A DNA stretch of 64,000 bases from Bradyrhizobium sp. DOA9 (GCF_000617845.2 NZ_DF820425.1:2221725-2285724); one strand, 5' to 3'. Counted from the first letter of the stretch, positions 8,973 to 17,697 are shown. Program-made: numbers and translations. The notes: a model not told the origin generated them from the letters alone.

Positions 8973-9752
8973 GTGACGCCCATCATGATCGCTGCCCTTG
9001 GATTGCTGATGGTGGCCACCGCGTTCCTGTCGGGGCTGTTCGGCATGGCGGGCGGGCTGATCCTGATCGGCGTGCTGCTGGCCCTGATGCCGCTGCCGAC
9101 CGCGATGGTGCTGCATGCGATCACGCAGATGGCCTCGAACGGCTGGCGCGCGTTCCTGTGGCGGGCGCATATCCGCTGGCGGCCGGTCGCGAACTATATG
9201 GTCGGCGCGGCCCTCGCGCTCGCGGCGTGGTCGCTGACCCGCTACGTGCCGGACAAGCCGGTCGCGCTGCTGCTGCTCGGCGTCACCCCGTTCATGGCGC
9301 GGCTCCTGCCGGCGAACATCAAGCCGGATCCCGACCGTCTCTGGCAGGGCACGGTCTACGGCACGATCTGCATGGGCCTGATGCTGACGACCGGCGTCTC
9401 CGGTCCGCTGCTCGACACCTTCTTCCTCGGCGGCGATTTCGGCCGGCGCGAGAAGGTCGCGACCAAGGCGATGTGCCAGCTCATCAGTCATTTCACCAAG
9501 CTGATCTATTTCGGCGGCATCATCGACCAGGCCGCGACCCTCGATCCCGTGCTCGCCGCCGTCGCGGTCGCAGCCTCGATGCTCGGCACCACGCTGGCGC
9601 GGCGCATCCTCGAAGCCATGACCGACCAGCAGTTCATCGCCTGGTCCAACAAGCTGATCACCACCATCGCCTGTTACTACATCGCCTATGGCGGCTGGCT
9701 GTTGCTGCGTGCGCCGGTTCTGGCCGCCTTCGACAAGGGAGGCTTGCAATGA
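8973..9752 (+). CDS. TauE/SafE (TSUP) family membrane transporter
   Basis: The 259-residue protein is almost entirely hydrophobic, with about eight membrane segments and the N-terminal GLFGMAGGLILIGVLL and internal TTGVSGPLLDTFFL motifs typical of the TSUP family. Members export sulfite, sulfoacetate or other organosulfonates or small organic anions; the substrate here cannot be told. The GTG start at 8973 has an excellent GACAGGAG Shine-Dalgarno 8 bases upstream. The stop overlaps the next start in an ATGA, so the following small gene is translationally coupled. The divergent LysR gene is the probable regulator. Confidence 0.88.
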   Translation: MTPIMIAALGLLMVATAFLSGLFGMAGGLILIGVLLALMPLPTAMVLHAITQMASNGWRAFLWRAHIRWRPVANYMVGAALALAAWSLTRYVPDKPVALLLLGVTPFMARLLPANIKPDPDRLWQGTVYGTICMGLMLTTGVSGPLLDTFFLGGDFGRREKVATKAMCQLISHFTKLIYFGGIIDQAATLDPVLAAVAVAASMLGTTLARRILEAMTDQQFIAWSNKLITTIACYYIAYGGWLLLRAPVLAAFDKGGLQ

Positions 9753-9979
9753 GCGAGACGGCCGACCCGCTGGTGCTGGACTTCGTCGAATGGGTGGCGC
9801 GCGAGCCGCGCGCCTATGCCGAGGTGATCGCGACCTGGAAGACCTCGTGCCCGCGCCTCACCATCTGGGAGGACGCTGCAGAGCGCGGCTACGTCGCGCG
9901 CGAGACGATTGCAGGCCTCGGGCTGGTCATCGCGGTGACGGAAGGCGGCGAGAAGCTGTTGCGCGCCAACGGGCGGTGA
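9749..9979 (+). CDS. Small protein coupled to the TSUP exporter
   Basis: A 76-residue soluble protein (MSETADPLVLDFVEWVAREP...) starts within the last codons of the exporter gene (ATGA overlap). Its sequence, with a WKTSCPRLTIWEDAAERGYV middle part and a hydrophobic VIAVTEGG strand near the end, looks like a small winged-helix-like or ligand-binding unit. The family is not recognised. The overlap argues that it is expressed with and perhaps acts with the exporter. Confidence 0.75.
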   Translation: MSETADPLVLDFVEWVAREPRAYAEVIATWKTSCPRLTIWEDAAERGYVARETIAGLGLVIAVTEGGEKLLRANGR

Positions 9980-9998
9980 CGCGCAGCTCTCTCCACAA

Positions 9999-10079
9999 CG
10001 TCATTGCGAGCGCACGCGAAGCAATCCAGAATATATCCGCGGCGGCAGTCTGGATTGCTTCGCTGCGCTCGCAATGACG
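9999..10079. repeat. Palindromic intergenic repeat, family B (full copy)
   Basis: Arms 9999-10030 and 10049-10079 match those of the element at 3656-3736; the left arm has one extra base (GCGCACGCGAAG instead of GCGCAGCGAAG). The loop is different in sequence. An ATG inside the right arm (10074) is in frame with the GST gene but is unlikely to be its start. Confidence 0.85.
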
Positions 10080-10091
10080 GAGCACTGGCCA

Positions 10092-10790
10092 ATGTCGCTT
10101 AAACTCTATGAACTCGTCGGCACCGATCCCGCGCGCCCCTTCAGCCCGTATTGCTGGCGCACGCGGATGGCGCTGGCGCACAAGGGCCTTGCGGCGGAAT
10201 CGCTGCCCTGGCGCTTCACCGAGAAGAGCGCGATCGCGCCGCACGGCTCGGCGAGGGTCCCGGTGCTGCTGCATCACGACAAGCCGGTGGTCGATTCCTG
10301 GGTGATCGCGAACTATCTCGAGGACAATTTTCCGGATCGCCCGTCGCTGTTCGGCGGGGAGGGCGGCCGTGCCATGGCGCGCATGATCAACGCGTGGGGC
10401 GACATCGCCATCGTCGGCGGCATCTTTCCGCTCATCATCGCCGATATCCCGAACAATCTGGCCGAGGTCGACGCCGCCTATTTCCGCAAGTCGCGCGAAG
10501 CGCGGTTCGGCGGCAAGACTCTCGAGGACATCATGGCAAGCCGCGATGCCGGCGTCATCGCGTTCCGCAAGTCGCTGGAGGTGATGCGCCAGACGTTCAA
10601 GACGCAGCCCTTTCTCGGCGGGAATGCGCCGAACTACGCCGACTACATCGTGTTCGGCGGATTCCAATGGGCGCGCGTGGTCAGCCCGTTCAGGCTGCTG
10701 GAAGCGGATGATCCGGTCTATGCCTGGCGCGAAAAGCTGCTCGATGCGTTCGACGGCATGGCGCGGAAGTCGTCGGCATATCGCGTGTGA
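10092..10790 (+). CDS. Glutathione S-transferase, LigE/LigF-like
   Basis: The 232-residue protein has the N-terminal thioredoxin-like GST domain with FSPYCWRTRMALAHKGL (about residues 17-33), VPVLL and the DSWVIANYLEDNFPDRPSLF glutathione-contacting segment, then a helical C-terminal domain with PFLGGNAPNYADY. This pattern is close to the beta-etherase group of GSTs (LigE/LigF), which cleave aryl-ether bonds, but related proteins of rhizobia are uncharacterised. The ATG at 10092 (MSLKLYELVG) is preferred over one 18 bases upstream that falls inside a palindromic repeat. Confidence 0.88.
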   Translation: MSLKLYELVGTDPARPFSPYCWRTRMALAHKGLAAESLPWRFTEKSAIAPHGSARVPVLLHHDKPVVDSWVIANYLEDNFPDRPSLFGGEGGRAMARMINAWGDIAIVGGIFPLIIADIPNNLAEVDAAYFRKSREARFGGKTLEDIMASRDAGVIAFRKSLEVMRQTFKTQPFLGGNAPNYADYIVFGGFQWARVVSPFRLLEADDPVYAWREKLLDAFDGMARKSSAYRV

Positions 10791-10799
10791 GCCAGTCTT

Positions 10800-10885
10800 G
10801 TAGGGTGGGCAAAGGCGCAAAGCGCCGTGCCCACCATCTCTCTCGATCGCAAAAAAGGTGGCACGCTTCGCTTTGCCCACCCTGC
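10800..10885. repeat. Inverted pair of GTAGGGTGGGCAAAG repeats, family D
   Basis: The left copy (10800-10836) reads GTAGGGTGGGCAAAG...GTGCCCACC and can itself fold; a shorter copy in reverse orientation ends at 10885. The pair lies between convergent genes and could act as a bidirectional terminator. It looks like a dispersed repeat, although only this pair is in the window. Confidence 0.7.
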
Positions 10886-10896
10886 GAGACTGCCAC

Positions 10897-11100
10897 CTAG
10901 GATACCACCTCCGCCGCCGCTTTCCGCAAGCACGCCCGGCACAGGCAGTCGTCGCCCTCGATCGGCATCGGCAGCCGTGCCGTCTCCTCCGCGCACCAGC
11001 AATTGCCGGTGGGATCACAGCCGAATTCGCTGCCGCAACGGGAGCAGGTGAGACGGCGCGCAAGTGCCGGCGCCGACGGCATTTCTTTCGGATTTGTCAT
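10897..11100 (-). CDS. Cysteine-rich CWC family protein
   Basis: The 67-residue protein carries the CWC signature: CSRCGSEFGC, then NCWCAEETARLP and a final CLCRACL. This small family has conserved cysteine pairs expected to bind metal; its function is unknown. It is divergent from the DUF1800 gene, sharing a 119-base promoter region. Confidence 0.85.
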   Translation of the reverse strand: MTNPKEMPSAPALARRLTCSRCGSEFGCDPTGNCWCAEETARLPMPIEGDDCLCRACLRKAAAEVVS

Positions 11101-11219
11101 GATCTACGTCGAAGCTTCGCCGTCATTTTCATGTCGGGTTCATCTGCCGCTGCGGTATATTACGCGCCGCCCGCGTCGAAAGGAAAGCACCTCGCAGGCG
11201 CGCGAAGGACAGATCATCG

Positions 11220-12776
11220 ATGGCCCGCGATTCGCAAGCCGCCCTCATCGCGCTCAACCGCTTCGGCTTCGGCGCCCGCGGCGGTGCATCGGGCGATCTC
11301 GTCAATGCGAGCTCCGACCCGCGCGGCTTCGTGAAGGCGGAGCTTTCGCGTCCCAATAGCGCGCTGCTGGAAGCGCCCGCGCTGCAATCGACGCCGCAGC
11401 TCGGGCAGGCGGTGTTCGCCTATCAGGACGAGGTCAAGCAGGCGCGTGAGATGGCGAAGGCCGCCGCGCCCGCCGAGACGCCGGCACCAGCGCCGGCCGA
11501 TCAGAAGCCGCCCTTGCGCCGTAATCTCTCGCTGAATTCAGCGGCAGAGATCACCGGCCAGATGGCCGATACGAAGCCCGCCGACGGCGCTCCGAAGCCT
11601 GAGACCATGCAGCCGAGTGTGCCTGCGCCGCAGTCCGCCGCCAAGCCCGCGCCGCAGCCGCTCAATGTGATCCAGAAAACCTTTCGCGCCGAGGCGCTGG
11701 CGCGGCTGCAGCGCGCCACGCTCGCCGAGTGCGGCTTCACCGAGCGCCTCGTCGCGTTCTGGTCCAATCATTTCTGCATCTCCGCCAGCAAGGGCGAGCT
11801 GGCGCGGATCTGGGCCGGCGCGTTCGAGCGCGAGGCGATCCGGCCGCACGTGCTCGGGCGCTTCGCCGACATGCTGAGGGCGGTCGAGCAGCATCCGGCG
11901 ATGCTGTTCTTCCTCGACAACCAGCAATCGCTTGGACCTGACTCGCGCGCGGGACAAAACCGCAAGCGCGGGCTGAACGAAAATCTCGCGCGCGAGATCA
12001 TGGAGCTGCATACGCTCGGCGTCGGCGGCGGCTACACGCAAGGCGACGTCACCTCGCTCGCGCGCATCATCACGGGGTGGACCTTTGCCGGCAGGCAGGG
12101 GCAGCTCGGGGTCCCCGGCTCCTTCGTCTTCAACACCAATGCGCATCAGCCCGGGCCGCAAGTCCTGCTCGGCAAGACCTACGATCAGGCCGGCCTCGCA
12201 CAGGGCGAAGCCGCGCTCGCCGATCTCGCGCGGCATCCGTCGACCGCGGGTTTCATCGCCGCCAAGTTCGTCCGTCACTTCGTCGCGGACGATCCGCCGC
12301 CGGCGCTCGTTGCGCGCCTGCGCGACGTCTTCGTCAAGACCGACGGCGATCTCAAGGCGCTGGCATTGGGGCTGGTCGATTCCGATGAAGCATGGAAGGC
12401 GCCGCTCACCAAGATGCGCTCGCCTTACGAGTTCCTGGTCGCCAGCGGCAGGCTGCTCGCGCGCGTGCCGGAGGATCCGAGCCGCTATCTCAACGGCCTC
12501 AATCTGCTCGGCCAGCCGCTGTGGTCGCCGCCGGGTCCCAACGGCTTTCCCGACAGCAATGCCGCCTGGGCCGCGCCCGAAGGCATCAAGCTCAGGCTCG
12601 ACATCGCGGCGCAGATCGGCGCGCGGCTCGGCAACAACATCGATCCGCTCGACCTCCTGGAGTTCGCCGCCGGCGATGCCGCCTCGGCCGAGACGCGGCG
12701 GACCATCGAGCGCGCGGAGTCGCGGCAACAGGCGCTGGCGCTGCTGTTGATGTCGCCGGAAATGCAGAGGAGATGA
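11220..12776 (+). CDS. DUF1800 family protein
   Basis: The 518-residue protein begins with the DUF1800 hallmark ALNRFGFGAR (residues 10-19) and contains ERLVAFWSNHFCIS, NENLAREIMELHTLGVGGGY and ITGWTF, all typical. Residues about 75-150 are a Pro/Ala-rich insert (APAETPAPAPADQKPP). There is no obvious N-terminal signal peptide. DUF1800 genes almost always precede a DUF1501 gene, as here; the pair is thought to act at the cell envelope but no reaction is established. It overlaps or abuts the next gene. Confidence 0.92.
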   Translation: MARDSQAALIALNRFGFGARGGASGDLVNASSDPRGFVKAELSRPNSALLEAPALQSTPQLGQAVFAYQDEVKQAREMAKAAAPAETPAPAPADQKPPLRRNLSLNSAAEITGQMADTKPADGAPKPETMQPSVPAPQSAAKPAPQPLNVIQKTFRAEALARLQRATLAECGFTERLVAFWSNHFCISASKGELARIWAGAFEREAIRPHVLGRFADMLRAVEQHPAMLFFLDNQQSLGPDSRAGQNRKRGLNENLAREIMELHTLGVGGGYTQGDVTSLARIITGWTFAGRQGQLGVPGSFVFNTNAHQPGPQVLLGKTYDQAGLAQGEAALADLARHPSTAGFIAAKFVRHFVADDPPPALVARLRDVFVKTDGDLKALALGLVDSDEAWKAPLTKMRSPYEFLVASGRLLARVPEDPSRYLNGLNLLGQPLWSPPGPNGFPDSNAAWAAPEGIKLRLDIAAQIGARLGNNIDPLDLLEFAAGDAASAETRRTIERAESRQQALALLLMSPEMQRR

Positions 12777-12778
12777 TG

Positions 12779-13996
12779 ATGACCGACTGCGTCGAGAACC
12801 GGCTCCTCACGTCGCGCCGTGGTCTGCTGCTCGGCGGCGCCTCCTTCGCAGCCTGGGCCTACCTGCCGAAATTCGCGCGCGCGACGGACGGACGCGATCC
12901 GCGATTGGTCGTGGTGATCCTGCGCGGCGCGCTGGACGGGCTCTCGACCGTCGCGCCGATCGGCGACCCTGACTATGCCGGCCTGCACGGATCGATCGCG
13001 CTCACTGCCGATGGTGCGCATCCCGCGATCATGCTCGACTCGTTCTTCGCGCTGCATCCGGCGATGCCGGAATTCGCCCGCATGTATCGCGACAAGCACG
13101 CGGCGGTGATCCATGCGGTCGCGACACCCTATCGCGACCGCTCGCATTTCGACGGCCAGGACGTGCTCGAAAGCGGCTATGCCGGCCCGGGCCGCGTGCA
13201 GTCCGGCTGGCTCAATCGCGCGCTGGAATCACTGCCGCGCGGCGAGCGTGTGTCCAGCGGGCTTGCGGTCGGCCCCACCACGCCGCTGGTGCTGCGTGGC
13301 GGCGCGCCCACCGTGGGCTGGGCGCCGGTCGCGCTGCCGCAGGCCGATGACGACACCGCGATGCGTCTCGTCGAGCTCTACCGCCACCGCGATCCCGCTT
13401 TGGCCTCCGCGTTGTCGCAAGGCCTCAAGCTCGACAAGGCGGCGAGCGGCGACGATATGAAAGCGACGCGCGGCAACGCCGTCGCGCAGATGCGGCAGGT
13501 CGCGCGCGGCGCCGCAAAGCTGATGGCGGCCGATGACGGCCCGCGCATCGCCGCGCTCGCCTTCGACGGCTGGGACACGCATGCCAATGAAGGCGGCCCC
13601 CTGGGGCGTCTCGCCGTCCTGCTCGGCGGTCTCGACGGCGCGCTCGCGGAGTTCGAAAGCGGCTTAAGAGATCGCTGGCGCGACACCGTCGTCGTCGTCG
13701 CCACCGAGTTCGGCCGCACCGCGCGCATCAATGGCACCGAGGGCACCGATCACGGCACCGGCACGATCGCCTTGCTCGCCGGCGGCGCGGTGAAGGGCGG
13801 CCGCGTCATCTCGGACTGGCCGGGCCTCAAGCTCGCGAACCTCTATGAGGGCCGCGACCTCAAGCCGACCACGGATCTGCGCTCGGTCATCAAGGGCGTG
13901 CTGCAGGACCAGTTCGGCCTGTCCGATCGCGTGCTGGCCGAGACGGTGTTTCCGGACAGCGCGGCAACGCGGCCGATGCGCGGACTGGTGACATAA
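12779..13996 (+). CDS. DUF1501 family protein, Tat-exported
   Basis: The 405-residue protein has a twin-arginine leader (SRRGLLLGGASFAAWA) and the DUF1501 motifs LVVVILRGALDGLSTV, HFDGQDVLESG, DGWDTHANEG and EFGRTARINGTEGTDHGTG. These resemble the metal-binding motifs of the alkaline-phosphatase/sulfatase superfamily, to which DUF1501 is distantly related. Three ATGs in a row (12773, 12776, 12779) are possible; AGAGGAG ends at 12772, so the third has the best spacing, although the first would give an ATGA overlap with the DUF1800 gene. The two are surely one operon. Confidence 0.92.
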   Translation: MTDCVENRLLTSRRGLLLGGASFAAWAYLPKFARATDGRDPRLVVVILRGALDGLSTVAPIGDPDYAGLHGSIALTADGAHPAIMLDSFFALHPAMPEFARMYRDKHAAVIHAVATPYRDRSHFDGQDVLESGYAGPGRVQSGWLNRALESLPRGERVSSGLAVGPTTPLVLRGGAPTVGWAPVALPQADDDTAMRLVELYRHRDPALASALSQGLKLDKAASGDDMKATRGNAVAQMRQVARGAAKLMAADDGPRIAALAFDGWDTHANEGGPLGRLAVLLGGLDGALAEFESGLRDRWRDTVVVVATEFGRTARINGTEGTDHGTGTIALLAGGAVKGGRVISDWPGLKLANLYEGRDLKPTTDLRSVIKGVLQDQFGLSDRVLAETVFPDSAATRPMRGLVT

Positions 13997-14006
13997 TGGC
14001 AACCAC

Positions 14007-14068
14007 CGTCATTCCGGGGCGCGCGTAGCGCGAGCCATGATGCGCAATTGCGCATCTGGGAATCCATA
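14007..14068. repeat. Intergenic repeat, family C (copy 2)
   Basis: The segment matches 4267-4330: it begins CGTCATTCCGGGGCGC, carries the palindrome TGCGCAATTGCGCA and ends GAATCCATA. Behind it, TATGGATT (14083-14090 region) pairs back with the end of the repeat, so the folded unit may extend to about 14100. Confidence 0.75.
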
Positions 14069-14274
14069 CGCCCGATCGGGGTTATGGATTTCGGGCTCGT
14101 AGCGACGTGCCGCTCCGGGATTCATGCTTTTCCTCTCACGCGATGTGCTCGACCGGCCGATGGATTGGCTCGATTCGCGAGACAGTGTTTACCGGTCTGT
14201 GTGCTTTTTCCGAAGGTTTGCTCCCGCTAATTGAGCATCGGTTTTACAAACGAACCGAAGCACGGAGAGCAGAG

Positions 14275-14544
14275 ATGACCAAGACTATCGCCTTGAGCAC
14301 CATCGCAGCGGCGGCGCTCGCCGCCGCGGCGTTCTGGTTCACGGCAGAGCCCGCAAGCGCAAAGAACTATGAATATTGCCGGATCGACCGTAGCGCGGGA
14401 CCCGAACGCATCTGCAGCTTCGACACCATGGAGCAGTGCCTTGCCTCGATTTCCGGTCGAGGTGGAAGTTGCACCCGCGATCCCTTCTACGAGACCGGGT
14501 CTTTTGCGTACGCTCCGAAGAGCACCGGCCGTCGGCACCAGTAA
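14275..14544 (+). CDS. DUF3551 family exported protein
   Basis: The 89-residue protein has a signal peptide (residues about 5-28, ending in SAKN) and a short mature part with four cysteines in the order CRI, ICSF, EQCLAS and GSCTRDP. This is the pattern of the small periplasmic DUF3551 proteins that occur in many copies in Bradyrhizobium. Function is unknown. GGAGAGCAGAG precedes the ATG. It stands alone, after a non-coding stretch of about 200 bases. Confidence 0.88.
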   Translation: MTKTIALSTIAAAALAAAAFWFTAEPASAKNYEYCRIDRSAGPERICSFDTMEQCLASISGRGGSCTRDPFYETGSFAYAPKSTGRRHQ

Positions 14545-14696
14545 GGTGCTCCGGTTCTATGAGCGTTCTGGCGCCGCTCCGCGCCAGAACCTTTCTCCAG
14601 CTTGGCTGATTGCATGGACTCGGAGGGGGCCAATGCTACCCGCCCGGAGACGGGGCAATCGCATATGGCTCGTGGCGGCGGCCTGCGCGCACGCCT

Positions 14697-14823
14697 CGTC
14701 GTTCGAGACGGCGCTGGCGCGCCTCAGGATGAGGCTCATCAGGATCAGCGCTCGTTGAAACTGCTGCCGCGCACTCCATCCTCATCCTGAGGGGCCCGCC
14801 CAAGCGGGCGTCTCGAAGGATGG
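14697..14823. repeat. Inverted pair of CCTCATCCTGAGG repeats, family E
   Basis: The right copy (14780-14823) reads CCTCATCCTGAGG, a GCCCGC/GCGGGC hairpin and CGTCTCGAAGGATGG. The left copy (about 14697-14733) is the same unit in reverse orientation and more diverged. This looks like another dispersed rhizobial intergenic palindrome; no further copy is in the window. Confidence 0.65.
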
Positions 14824-14890
14824 TCGCAGGAAAAAGCTCTCAAATGCGATAGCTCTGCCGCCGGGGGCGGGCATGCCGCTGGACAATAAT

Positions 14891-14912
14891 CCTAACTTGG
14901 CTAACTGTTAGG
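14891..14912. promoter_or_regulatory. CTAAC/GTTAG palindromic operator candidate
   Basis: The segment CCTAACTTGGCTAACTGTTA plus GG contains the perfect palindrome CTAACTGTTAG (14901-14911) and a further CTAAC at 14892. It lies 24 bases ahead of the start of the PAS-HTH regulator gene. A similar pair, CTAAC-N5-GTTAG, is at 16083-16097 behind that gene. Autoregulation through these sites is a guess. Confidence 0.4.
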
Positions 14913-14936
14913 TTTGGGATCATCAAGAGCAAGAAA

Positions 14937-15932
14937 ATGTTGGACCTCTTGAAGGGGGGTACCGAAGAAAGCTTCGGCGTTATCGAGCGCGAACTGCGGT
15001 GCGGCCTGTGGAGCTGGGATCTGCGTGCGAACGAGATGCACTGGTCGCGCGGGTACTATGATCTTCTGGGTATCGAGCCGGGAATGGTGGCACCATCCTT
15101 TGCCGCCATTCTCCAGGTGACCCACCCGGATGATCGCAGTGCGCAGGCCGAGGTCGAGCGCGTCATCCAGAAGGCGTCGACCATCAGACGGAAATTTCGT
15201 GTCATTCGCCGCGGCGGTAACATCGCCTGGATCTATTGCCAGATCATCATCTTCGTCGATCCGGAAGGGGTTGCAGAGAGGGCAATCGGTATCTGCACGG
15301 ATATCACGGCTCGCGAGGATCAGCTCAACCAGCTGCGGATCGCCGATGAGCGCTACCGTGCCCTGATCAAGGCAGCCGGAGCAGTGGTATGGATCGCGAA
15401 ATCGGACGGCCGAATCCACGAGCTCGTCAACTGCGATCGCGGCAGCCAGGTCGTTGCGTCGGAATCGGGTTGGCTGCAGCTCATCCATCCGGATGACCAG
15501 GAGAAGATCATCCGAGTTCACGACGCGGCACGCCGCGAGAAGCGTGGCTACGACGTCGTGCACCGTATCATTCAGCCCGATGGCAGTTTCAAATGGAAGC
15601 GATCCACCGGGCAGCCGGTGCTCGATGACGGAGGGAATATCAAGGAGTGGCTCGGGATCAGCGTTGATCTCGACCGCAATACGGCTCGTTCCGGCGCCCA
15701 TAGAATCACCGGGGCGCAAATCAGGGCCGCCCGCGGACTGCTGCGTTGGTCGGTGGTGGATCTGGCGCAGGCCGCGGGCACGACGCGCGCGACCATCCGT
15801 CGCCTCGAGGAACTGGACGGCGCCCCATCGCACAACGACCCGGCACTTCCATTGATCGAGACGGCCCTTGCAAGAGCCGGTGTCGAATTCCTGTTCCCAG
15901 AGGCAGGCAAGCCGGGTGTCCGCCCCCGCTAA
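14937..15932 (+). CDS. PAS-PAS-HTH sensory transcription regulator
   Basis: The 331-residue protein has two PAS/PAC modules. The first (about residues 18-125) has GLWSWDLRANEMHWSRGYYD and HPDD and ends GICTDITARE. The second (about 140-247) has HPDDQEKI and ends LGISVDLDRN. The C-terminus (257-325) is an XRE-like helix-turn-helix unit, ITGAQIRAARGLLRW...TTRATIRRLEE, followed by LARAGVEFLF. PAC-type PAS pairs of this kind usually sense ligand or redox state; here output is DNA binding. No membrane segment is present. The HTH unit is clearly related to the small stand-alone HTH gene at 46349. The gene is followed by the chemoreceptor and GGDEF/EAL genes on the same strand, but 384 bases away. 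Confidence 0.87.
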   Translation: MLDLLKGGTEESFGVIERELRCGLWSWDLRANEMHWSRGYYDLLGIEPGMVAPSFAAILQVTHPDDRSAQAEVERVIQKASTIRRKFRVIRRGGNIAWIYCQIIIFVDPEGVAERAIGICTDITAREDQLNQLRIADERYRALIKAAGAVVWIAKSDGRIHELVNCDRGSQVVASESGWLQLIHPDDQEKIIRVHDAARREKRGYDVVHRIIQPDGSFKWKRSTGQPVLDDGGNIKEWLGISVDLDRNTARSGAHRITGAQIRAARGLLRWSVVDLAQAAGTTRATIRRLEELDGAPSHNDPALPLIETALARAGVEFLFPEAGKPGVRPR

Positions 15933-16316
15933 ATGAGCGCCTCACCTGCACTGATCCAGCAAAATTGGCCGAATATCCGATCGCAAACGCCGCGCCACGC
16001 AAATCTGGCGTTCCATTGTCGTGACATCGCGCATCGCCAATTGCAATTGCCCGATGAGCCGAACCGCACGCGCCAATTTTGCCTAACAGAAGGTTAGCGG
16101 GATCGGCATTATTGTTCTGCACGTTGGGCTCCCACAAGGCGTGCGGGCATGATGACGCAGATATTCGGTATTTCGGAATCGACGCCTCACTCGGCTCCGC
16201 ACGCGGGTCGTCGATGTAGCCTTACGCTTTCACAGTTCCGACGGGCTCGTGGACCAGCCGCTTAATACCGGAGTTCCAGTCAATTTTCTCACAATCAGAT
16301 TTGAAAGGGCATAGCA
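15933..16316. promoter_or_regulatory. Intergenic region with several palindromes before the globin sensor
   Basis: No gene is convincing here. GCAAAATTGGC (15959-15969) is inverted 102 bases later as GCCAATTTTGC (16072-16082), the perfect palindrome CAATTGCAATTG lies at 16038-16049, and CTAAC-N5-GTTAG at 16083-16097. These clustered symmetric sites suggest the control region for the globin-coupled receptor operon. The regulator is unknown; the PAS-HTH protein upstream is a candidate because a CTAAC/GTTAG site also precedes its own gene. Confidence 0.4.
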
Positions 16317-17672
16317 ATGACGGACTTGCATGCATGCGACGATTCCGATCGGCACCGCATGGCCAGAATGCGGTTCATGGGAATCACATCACGCAGTGGG
16401 GAGCTGTTGCGGGAGTTCTGGGCGATCGCCGAACCTGCCGTACCCCGCATTCTGGAGGGCTTCTACCGTCATGTCACGAGCGAGCCTCAGCTTGCCGCGC
16501 TGATCGGGAATGATATTCCCAGATTGAAATCGGCCCAGGGTACCCATTGGGCACGATTGTTCAACGGACGGTTCGATGATGAATACCTGAAGGGGGTCCG
16601 CGCCATCGGCATGGTCCACAACAGGATCGGCTTGGAGCCGCGTTGGTACATCGGTGGATATAACTTTGTCCTGAACCAGCTCGTGGCGCTCGCTGTTCGA
16701 CGCTACCGCTGGAAACCAGGCCATCTCTGCGAGATATTGAGCGCGGTGAATTGCGCCGTGATGCTCGACATGGAGATCGCCATCTCCGTCTACCAGGAGG
16801 CAATGCTCGCCGAGCGGGAAAAACGTCAGGAGACGATCCACGCCGCCATTCGGAGCTTTGATGTCCGGATGAAGGCGGTCGTGGATACGATCGGTGGTTC
16901 GGCCGGCGACCTCCAGAGCGCAGCCAATGCGCTGGCCGCGAGCTCGTCCCAGTCGACCCAGCAGTCCAGCGCGGTGGCCGCCGCCTCGGAAGAAGCGTCG
17001 ACGAATGTGCAGGCGGTTGCCGCATCGACCGAGCAACTCACCTCCTCGATTCAGGAGATCGGCCGCCAGGTGTCCCAGTCGACGAAGATCGTCCAGACCG
17101 CGGTGGATCAGTCGGCCCGGTCCGGCGACACGGTCCAGAGCCTTGCAAAGGCGGCCCAGCGAATTGGCGACGTGGTGGGGTTGATCAGCACCATCGCGGG
17201 GCAGACCAACTTGCTCGCTCTCAATGCCACGATCGAAGCAGCCCGGGCCGGCGAGGCCGGGCGCGGCTTCGCCGTCGTTGCTTCCGAGGTCAAAGCCTTG
17301 GCGGAGCAGACGGCAAAGGCCACCGGCGAGATCGGTGAGCAGATCCTCTCGATTCAGGGTGCAACGAAGGAGGCGGTGGGGGCCATCCAGGACATCGGCC
17401 GCACCATCGGGTCGGTCAGCGAGATCGCAACCGTGATAGCGGCGGCCGTGGAAGAGCAGGGCGTGGCTACCGCCGAGATCGCGCGCAACGTCCAGCAAGC
17501 AGCCCAGGGCACGAACGAGGTATCAAGCAACATTACCGGCGTGAGCCAGGTGGCCGCCGAAACCCGGCAGACGGCGGAAAAGCTTCTGAGCGCGTCTGAA
17601 GAGCTGTCCATTCAGGCTGCGGCTCTTCGCTCGGAAGTGGAGGCGTTCTTTGCCAACATCCGGGCGGCCTGA
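16317..17672 (+). CDS. Globin-coupled chemoreceptor (HemAT-like)
   Basis: The 451-residue protein joins an N-terminal globin sensor domain (about residues 15-165) to a methyl-accepting chemotaxis signalling domain (about 195-450). The globin part has [20 protein letters not shown], in which His101 is the expected proximal heme ligand of globin-coupled sensors. The hairpin tip of the signalling domain is intact ([20 protein letters not shown], about 290-309, continuing through [13 protein letters not shown]). There is no membrane segment, so this is a soluble receptor expected to sense oxygen or another heme ligand and signal to CheA/CheW. The GGDEF/EAL gene starts 25 bases downstream and is probably co-transcribed. 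Confidence 0.95.
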   Translation: MTDLHACDDSDRHRMARMRFMGITSRSGELLREFWAIAEPAVPRILEGFYRHVTSEPQLAALIGNDIPRLKSAQGTHWARLFNGRFDDEYLKGVRAIGMVHNRIGLEPRWYIGGYNFVLNQLVALAVRRYRWKPGHLCEILSAVNCAVMLDMEIAISVYQEAMLAEREKRQETIHAAIRSFDVRMKAVVDTIGGSAGDLQSAANALAASSSQSTQQSSAVAAASEEASTNVQAVAASTEQLTSSIQEIGRQVSQSTKIVQTAVDQSARSGDTVQSLAKAAQRIGDVVGLISTIAGQTNLLALNATIEAARAGEAGRGFAVVASEVKALAEQTAKATGEIGEQILSIQGATKEAVGAIQDIGRTIGSVSEIATVIAAAVEEQGVATAEIARNVQQAAQGTNEVSSNITGVSQVAAETRQTAEKLLSASEELSIQAAALRSEVEAFFANIRAA

Positions 17673-17697
17673 CGTGTCATCGAGCCTTGGCGACACA

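Larger units (their letters stand above)
14545..14936. other. Intergenic region with repeat pair and operator-like site
   Basis: No gene is convincing in these 392 bases. They hold an inverted pair of family E repeats (14697-14823) and, just ahead of the PAS-HTH gene, the CTAAC/GTTAG site at 14891-14912. Confidence 0.5.

Noticed and set aside
10074..10091. Upstream start for the GST gene at 10074
   Set aside because: The ATG is inside the right arm of a palindromic repeat and lacks a ribosome binding site; the start at 10092 gives the standard N-terminus.
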